Part shown: one piece after another, positions 60,296 to 64,000 of the stretch
Numbering within the stretch: position 1 is the first letter of the stretch
Layout of the letters: each line of letters opens with the position of its first letter
From: Polluticoccus soli
GTDB taxonomy: Bacteria > Bacteroidota > Bacteroidia > Chitinophagales > Chitinophagaceae
DNA: 64,000 bases
Direction: 5' to 3'
Assembly (NCBI RefSeq): GCF_029269745.1
Contig: NZ_JARJHT010000001.1
Location: 1,178,001-1,242,000, forward strand
Notes under the pieces: model-generated
Database searches by the model: none
What the model saw: only the letters and a program-made list of their open reading frames with translations
What the model was told of the DNA's origin: nothing
Made by a program: the position numbers and the translations under genes

Positions 60296-60829
60296 CTATT
60301 TTTCTGCTTTGGGCTTTAGCGCATACTTGACGGAGACCAACCCGGTATCATAGGTTTTCGACTCCAGCAACTCCAGTTGCACGCGGCCGTTTATGTTCTG
60401 AAACAAAGGTTTACCTGCACCCAGCAATATAGGGTGTATCGATAACCACAGTTCATCAACCAGTCCGACATTCATCAGAGAAGTAGTAAGCGCCGCACCA
60501 CCAAATAGCCAGATGTCTTTACCCTCCTGATTTTTGATGCCTTTCACTGCAGATTCAAAATCACCGGATATCACAGTGATCCCTTCATCGAGCCCGACAA
60601 CAGTATTGGAAAAAACATACTCTTTGACCTTTGGCATCCAGTCTGGTTCTGCATCTTTATTAGCCAGCAACACTTCATGGCTCTTTCTGCCAATGAATGC
60701 AGTATCTATTCGTTTGAAGAATTCCGACAAACCATAATCCTGGTCTGTAAAACACCAATCGTATTCACCATTAGGACCTTCAATAAAACCGTCGAGGCTG
60801 ACTGCGAGGCCGAGGATAACTTTGCGCAT
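60296..60829 (-). CDS. Dihydrofolate reductase family protein (RibD C-terminal-like)
   Basis: A 177-residue reductase of the RibD_C/DHFR superfamily. The opening KVILGLAVSLDGFIEGPNGE is characteristic. It is followed by DTAFIGRKSHEVL, the nucleotide-binding LWLFGGAALTTSLMNVG-like segment (KDIWLFGGAALTTSLMNVGL), and DELWLSIHPILLGAGKPLF. It is related to yyaP/ywjB-type proteins of unknown substrate; it is not a housekeeping DHFR by sequence. It ends 44 bp before the SDR gene starts, with no terminator between, so the two may be co-transcribed. Confidence 0.88.
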   Translation of the reverse strand: MRKVILGLAVSLDGFIEGPNGEYDWCFTDQDYGLSEFFKRIDTAFIGRKSHEVLLANKDAEPDWMPKVKEYVFSNTVVGLDEGITVISGDFESAVKGIKNQEGKDIWLFGGAALTTSLMNVGLVDELWLSIHPILLGAGKPLFQNINGRVQLELLESKTYDTGLVSVKYALKPKAEK

Positions 60830-60872
60830 AGTTGTAGAATTTGCTTCGCGAAAATAGGAATTGCAGTAACGA

Positions 60873-60898
60873 AAAAGCCACTCCTTCGAGTGGCTTTT
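60873..60898 (-). terminator. Terminator of the gene at 60902
   Basis: AAAAGCCACTC and GAGTGGCTTTT form an 11-bp stem with a 4-nt loop. It starts 4 bp past the stop codon, with a T-rich tail on the minus strand. Confidence 0.8.
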
Positions 60899-60901
60899 AT
60901 A

Positions 60902-61207
60902 TCAATAAACTTCTCCGTTGGTTTTGTAACGCGCCAGCCTTTTGTCTGATCGTACCAACTTATCGTGAATGGCGTTTTTTTCTTTCGATGTAAGTACTCC
61001 GTCCAGTTCGTATTTCTCCAGCGTATTCTTAATTGTTTGCTGTTCCATCATCAGCTTCTCATACTCGCGGTCGGTGATCTTTTTGCTTTTGAGCGCCGCC
61101 TTGATCGTTTTCTCCTGCGATTTCAATTTGCCTTTAAAATCCTGCGCGTTCGCCTGCATTGTAACTGCTGCAGCAAACACTAAGAGTGTGTATACCTTTC
61201 TGTACAT
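60902..61207 (-). CDS. Small exported helical protein of unknown function
   Basis: Not recognised. It has 101 residues with a signal peptide (YTLLVFAAAVTMQANAQ). The mature part of ~80 residues is Lys/Glu-rich and helical, with two similar segments: KSQEKTIKAALKSKKITDRE and QQTIKNTLEKYELDGVLTSK. Each segment is followed by a short turn with Thr/Asp and then more helix, so it may be an antiparallel hairpin or repeat. A DGVLTSKE turn resembles an EF-hand loop only superficially. It has its own terminator. It is probably periplasmic. Confidence 0.6.
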   Translation of the reverse strand: MYRKVYTLLVFAAAVTMQANAQDFKGKLKSQEKTIKAALKSKKITDREYEKLMMEQQTIKNTLEKYELDGVLTSKEKNAIHDKLVRSDKRLARYKTNGEVY

Positions 61208-61278
61208 ATCGTTCTGAGTTTTTGGGGATGCTAAAATAATACAGAAAGGTTTGTTTTAATAGTTGCGAAAACGCGCAA

Positions 61279-61300
61279 GGGCGGCGCCTTAGCACCGCCC
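61279..61300 (-). terminator. GC-rich hairpin after the small lipoprotein gene
   Basis: GGGCGGCGC and GCACCGCCC pair over 9 bp (one G-U in RNA) with a 4-nt loop, 21 bp past the stop at 61322. It lacks a T-tract, so it is a weak terminator or a mere repeat. Confidence 0.4.
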
Positions 61301-61321
61301 CTACACAAATATCTTTATCGT

Positions 61322-61552
61322 CTACTTTAACTCACAACTCGTAGGCGTACATACTTCCTCATCTTTCTTTGCATCTTTACCGCTACCCGGAAGTGTCGCA
61401 TCCACCTTCTCAACTTTCACCGATTCTTCTTCTTTAACACTTCCGGGCTTGCACGAATACAGGGTTAACACCAAACCCAGTATCGCTGTTACTATAGCCG
61501 TTACTATCAAACCTTTCCACTTCATCGCACGTATGAACGCCAACAATCTCAT
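61322..61552 (-). CDS. Small putative lipoprotein
   Basis: Not recognised. The product has 76 residues. A basic N-terminus and one hydrophobic segment (GLIVTAIVTAILGLVLTLY) lead to a possible lipobox (TLYSC). A charged Lys/Glu-rich tail follows (SVKEEESVKVEKVDATL) and ends with two Cys in CTPTSCELK. An internal ATG ten codons in could also start it. It may be a lipoprotein or a single-pass membrane protein. Similar small entries are common at Bacteroidota gene ends and may be real genes; no homologue was recognised. Confidence 0.5.
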   Translation of the reverse strand: MRLLAFIRAMKWKGLIVTAIVTAILGLVLTLYSCKPGSVKEEESVKVEKVDATLPGSGKDAKKDEEVCTPTSCELK

Positions 61553-61642
61553 TACTCATCTATTTAGTCTAACACACAAATCCGTTACATGAGTATAAAA
61601 GAGCGTGCCAGCCCATCAGGAAGGCGTTAACGAAAACAAAAA

Positions 61643-61666
61643 AAGCGCGCAGATACTTGCGCGCTT
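61643..61666 (-). terminator. Terminator of the gene at 61692
   Basis: AAGCGCGCA and TGCGCGCTT form a 9-bp GC-rich stem with a 6-nt loop. On the minus strand a run of T residues follows directly. It starts 25 bp past the stop codon. Confidence 0.85.
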
Positions 61667-61691
61667 CTATTTAACAGTAAAAAACGAGTAG

Positions 61692-62342
61692 TTAGTCGTC
61701 GCCCTTGCTTTGCTCAAACATATAGGTATTGGTGGTCTTGCCCCAATACGGTTTTGTAATGTCCTCGCTTGATTCTTTTGCAAACAGGCCATCAGCTTTT
61801 TCAAAATAAGGAAGGGCTGCTTTCTTGCCACCGCCAAACATTTTTGGTGTGAAGAATTTGCTCATGCCGCGCAGGTGGTAGATACGTGGATTGTTCGGAT
61901 TAACCTCTTTTGCTTTGTCGAGATTCTCGTCAAACACCTTACCGTATTTCTGCCAGCGGGCTTGTGGTTTTACGGCCATGCGTGCGTTGGCCAGCATGCC
62001 GCGCAATACATACGTTTCATCATTGTCTTTGCCCAACAGGCTCACGGTTTCATCCAGCTCTTTGTCAGCTTCGTCCAGGTATGCATCGCGCTTGCTTTCT
62101 TCTTTCTCCATATAAGAGAGTATGCCTTTGCTGTATGCATTGTAATAGTGCGTCGACCATTCGCTACCCCATTTTTTCGAGATCATGGCAAACTTGTTGC
62201 TGGCGTCTACTTTCTTTTGAAAATCCTGCGTAGTATCAAAAGCGATAAATGTTTTTTGCAGTGCATCCTGGAAAGTTGCCTGCGCTTTGCAATTAACTAG
62301 GCCCAATGCTATCAGGGCTGTGAGTAAAATGTAACGTGTCAT
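61692..62342 (-). CDS. Exported TPR-like protein of unknown function
   Basis: A 216-residue exported protein with a signal peptide ending around LVNCKAQA. It contains a Cys two residues before Ala-Gln, but the preceding residues fit a lipobox poorly. The rest is helical with TPR-like packing (YYNAYSKGILSYMEKEESKR, AYLDEADKELDETVSLLG, YVLRGMLANARMAVKPQARW, PRIYHLRGMSKFF). The combination GGGKKAALPYFEKADGLF recurs in a Bacteroidota family of unknown role, found near TonB receptors. It lies 50 bp after the TonB receptor stop on the same strand, so it is probably co-transcribed with it. Confidence 0.7.
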   Translation of the reverse strand: MTRYILLTALIALGLVNCKAQATFQDALQKTFIAFDTTQDFQKKVDASNKFAMISKKWGSEWSTHYYNAYSKGILSYMEKEESKRDAYLDEADKELDETVSLLGKDNDETYVLRGMLANARMAVKPQARWQKYGKVFDENLDKAKEVNPNNPRIYHLRGMSKFFTPKMFGGGKKAALPYFEKADGLFAKESSEDITKPYWGKTTNTYMFEQSKGDD

Positions 62343-62392
62343 GTTATTTGTGATTTACGATTTTTGATTTGTTATCGATGATTGTGAATTCA

Positions 62393-64000
62393 CTACAGTT
62401 CGTCTTTGTCAAACTCCGTGAGTGAGAAGTTTACACCTACGAATACAGAACGGTACAGAGCCGGACGCGTCGGAATAGCCTGTCCACCGCTGTACCTGTA
62501 GCCAAATACATTCTTGGCATTCGTCACATTGTCAACACCACCATAGATCACAGTAAACCATTTTTTTATCGAAGTCAGGTAGTTGATAGCGATAGAGAGG
62601 TTATGGTATTCCGGTGTGCGACCACTCATAAATGCTACTTCGGGGTCTGGGTTGAAATAAGGCCTTCCGCTCGAATAGCTATAGGTAGTATTGATCTGCG
62701 TCTGCCATTTAGGTATAAAGTATTTGGTTACGATATTCAGATTATGAGTGGCAATAAAGTCTGGTTGAACTTCTTCCAGGTAGTTCCGATAGATGCGGCG
62801 GGTATCTATATAGCTATATGAGATCCAGTAATCAGCATTTTTGATGCTCTTTTTGTCGCGCCAGAAAAGCTCAGCACCGGTAGCATAGCCATCACCTGTA
62901 TTGCTGACCGGGCCCGCTATCGTCCTTTGAGCAAGTGCTGCGGGATTGAACGGCATGTTGCCAAGTTCGCGTACCAGCTGGTCATAATCTTTATAGTAAC
63001 CCTCTATGCGCAATATGCGGTCGTTCTTCATCAGCTGGTAGTTAGCTATGTAGTGGATAGAACGTTGCAATCCAGGTTTATAATCCTGCAGGAAATATTG
63101 GGGATCTGCTATCTGGTAGAAGATGCCACTGGCTACTGAGAACTGTCCGTTCTTGCCAGCTTTAATAGCTAATGCCAGGCGTGGCGACACTGAATTTTGC
63201 TCCAGCAGGCCACTATGCTCATAACGTACTCCTGGCTTAAATGCCAGCCAATAAATAGGTGTCCAGTCAGCTTCTGCATATCCCGCAACTTGCGTTTCAG
63301 TAAACTCAGTTTTGAAAGTATCGAATGCCTGGTGGTACGTAAAGTTTTGAACCTCGGTACCGGCCAATATACTCAGCCTGCTGTTCACATACCTTTTTGC
63401 TTCTGCGCGAAATTGTGCACGGTCATCCTTGTTCAATATGTTCAAAGTATTTGCCTTAATATCATCCTGGTTTTTAGTGTACGAACCCGCAACATACAGG
63501 TTCCATTTTTCCTTCAGCATCTGCCTGTACGACACAATACCGTATCCATATTGGTTCTTCACCCCAAAGTCCAGGGTCTCAGTCTCTTTACCTTGCGCAG
63601 GATTGGGCACACGTGTTCCACTGCTGAAGGTGGTATAATTCACCAAAGCTTTGATGATACCATCCTTGTTTGGTTTGTGAACATATCTCGCTGAACCGCC
63701 ACCGCCTTTAGGCACATCATAAAAATCCATGTTGGTTTTCGCTATGCCGTAAAAAGGTGAGAGGTTATTGTAATAGGCCGAACCTTCTAGGCTGGTATTC
63801 TTCAACAACTTGGCACCGGAGAAATAGACACCGGCCATATTGATACCGGTATTGATCGTGCTTTTATCGGGCATGTCGTTGCTATTCAATTCCAGTACTG
63901 ACGACAGAGCCTGTCCGTAACGTGCACTGTAACCGCCGCTGCTGAATGCAACGCCTTTAAACTGAAAGGGACCGAAACGACTGCGCGCCGCAACACCCGG
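62393..64000 (-). CDS. TonB-dependent receptor, 5' truncated by the window edge
   Basis: This is an outer-membrane receptor that imports ligands with TonB energy. The open frame continues to base 64000, so the plug start is missing; the TTG at 63889 is only internal. The visible first residues (SSGGYSARYGQALSSVLELN) are plug-domain C-terminal sequence. The barrel follows (SFVNYTTFSSGTR-like strands, ARYVHKPNKDGIIKALVNY, VKNQYGYGIVSYRQMLKEKW). It ends with the final strand SVFVGVNFSLTEFDKDEL. The substrate is unknown. The downstream TPR-like gene (51 bp away) may form a SusC/D-like or carboxypeptidase-like accessory pair, but it does not resemble SusD. Confidence 0.92.
   Translation of the reverse strand, partial: PGVAARSRFGPFQFKGVAFSSGGYSARYGQALSSVLELNSNDMPDKSTINTGINMAGVYFSGAKLLKNTSLEGSAYYNNLSPFYGIAKTNMDFYDVPKGGGGSARYVHKPNKDGIIKALVNYTTFSSGTRVPNPAQGKETETLDFGVKNQYGYGIVSYRQMLKEKWNLYVAGSYTKNQDDIKANTLNILNKDDRAQFRAEAKRYVNSRLSILAGTEVQNFTYHQAFDTFKTEFTETQVAGYAEADWTPIYWLAFKPGVRYEHSGLLEQNSVSPRLALAIKAGKNGQFSVASGIFYQIADPQYFLQDYKPGLQRSIHYIANYQLMKNDRILRIEGYYKDYDQLVRELGNMPFNPAALAQRTIAGPVSNTGDGYATGAELFWRDKKSIKNADYWISYSYIDTRRIYRNYLEEVQPDFIATHNLNIVTKYFIPKWQTQINTTYSYSSGRPYFNPDPEVAFMSGRTPEYHNLSIAINYLTSIKKWFTVIYGGVDNVTNAKNVFGYRYSGGQAIPTRPALYRSVFVGVNFSLTEFDKDEL

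Noticed and set aside
62393-63889. TonB receptor starting at the TTG at 63889
   Set aside because: The frame remains open to the window edge and encodes plug-domain sequence upstream, so the gene is truncated rather than starting there.

Overview
The window looks like chromosomal DNA of a Bacteroidota bacterium, most likely of the Chitinophagaceae or a close relative. The evidence is type IX secretion (T9SS) genes (porQ, porX), several proteins ending in T9SS type A sorting domains, a giant SprB-repeat adhesin, an alternative complex III (act) operon beside cytochrome oxidase, a TonB-dependent receptor, and promoter-like boxes of the Bacteroidota form TTTG-N(17-23)-TAnnTTTG. No rRNA, tRNA, insertion sequence, prophage or CRISPR array was seen. 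Gene density is high and the content is mostly core. Statements about family rest on recognition of motifs and order, since no database search was possible.

Layout. 0-5 kb: the 3' part of fabI, porQ, terC and a secreted M1 peptidase. 4.8-17.2 kb: a small XRE regulator divergent from a 79-residue unknown, gcvP, a TPR protein with a MoxR ATPase, porX, a GNAT, and a DUF6089/nadK/BamA-like envelope operon. 17.3-20.6 kb: two paralogous lipoproteins (cytochrome-like domain plus beta-propeller) that flank folB. 20.6-32.5 kb: purL, a 507-bp AT-rich regulatory gap, the 1696-residue SprB-type protein, rho, an extended SDR and pheS. 32.7-45.3 kb: a FadN-type beta-oxidation fusion, a TPR protein, comEC, purH, a GNAT, lpxD divergent from a class IV aminotransferase, a small outer-membrane barrel and gltX. 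45.4-47.4 kb: an Omp28-type secreted protein and an MbnP-like lipoprotein. 47.6-59.2 kb: the leftward respiratory operon actABCDEF-coxB-coxA, which encodes a quinol:cytochrome c oxidoreductase and the oxidase core. 59.4-64 kb: an atypical SDR, a RibD-type reductase, three small envelope proteins and a truncated TonB receptor.

How the genes relate. PorQ and PorX belong to the T9SS. The M1 peptidase, the SprB protein and the Omp28 protein carry sorting domains and are probable cargo. The act/cox operon forms the main quinol-oxidising branch of respiration. purL, purH, folB and gcvP meet in purine and one-carbon metabolism but are not co-transcribed.

The most notable observations are: (1) four TTAAC/T motifs spaced exactly 11 bp apart upstream of the SprB gene, which look like a helically phased operator; (2) -7-like boxes lying 3-6 nt from the start codons of gltX, pheS, folB and terC (and nearly so for comEC), which suggests leaderless mRNAs; (3) twin CX4CH-propeller lipoproteins around folB; (4) a six-heme ActA in which a monoheme domain is fused to the pentaheme domain; and (5) an SDR whose catalytic Tyr and Lys are replaced.
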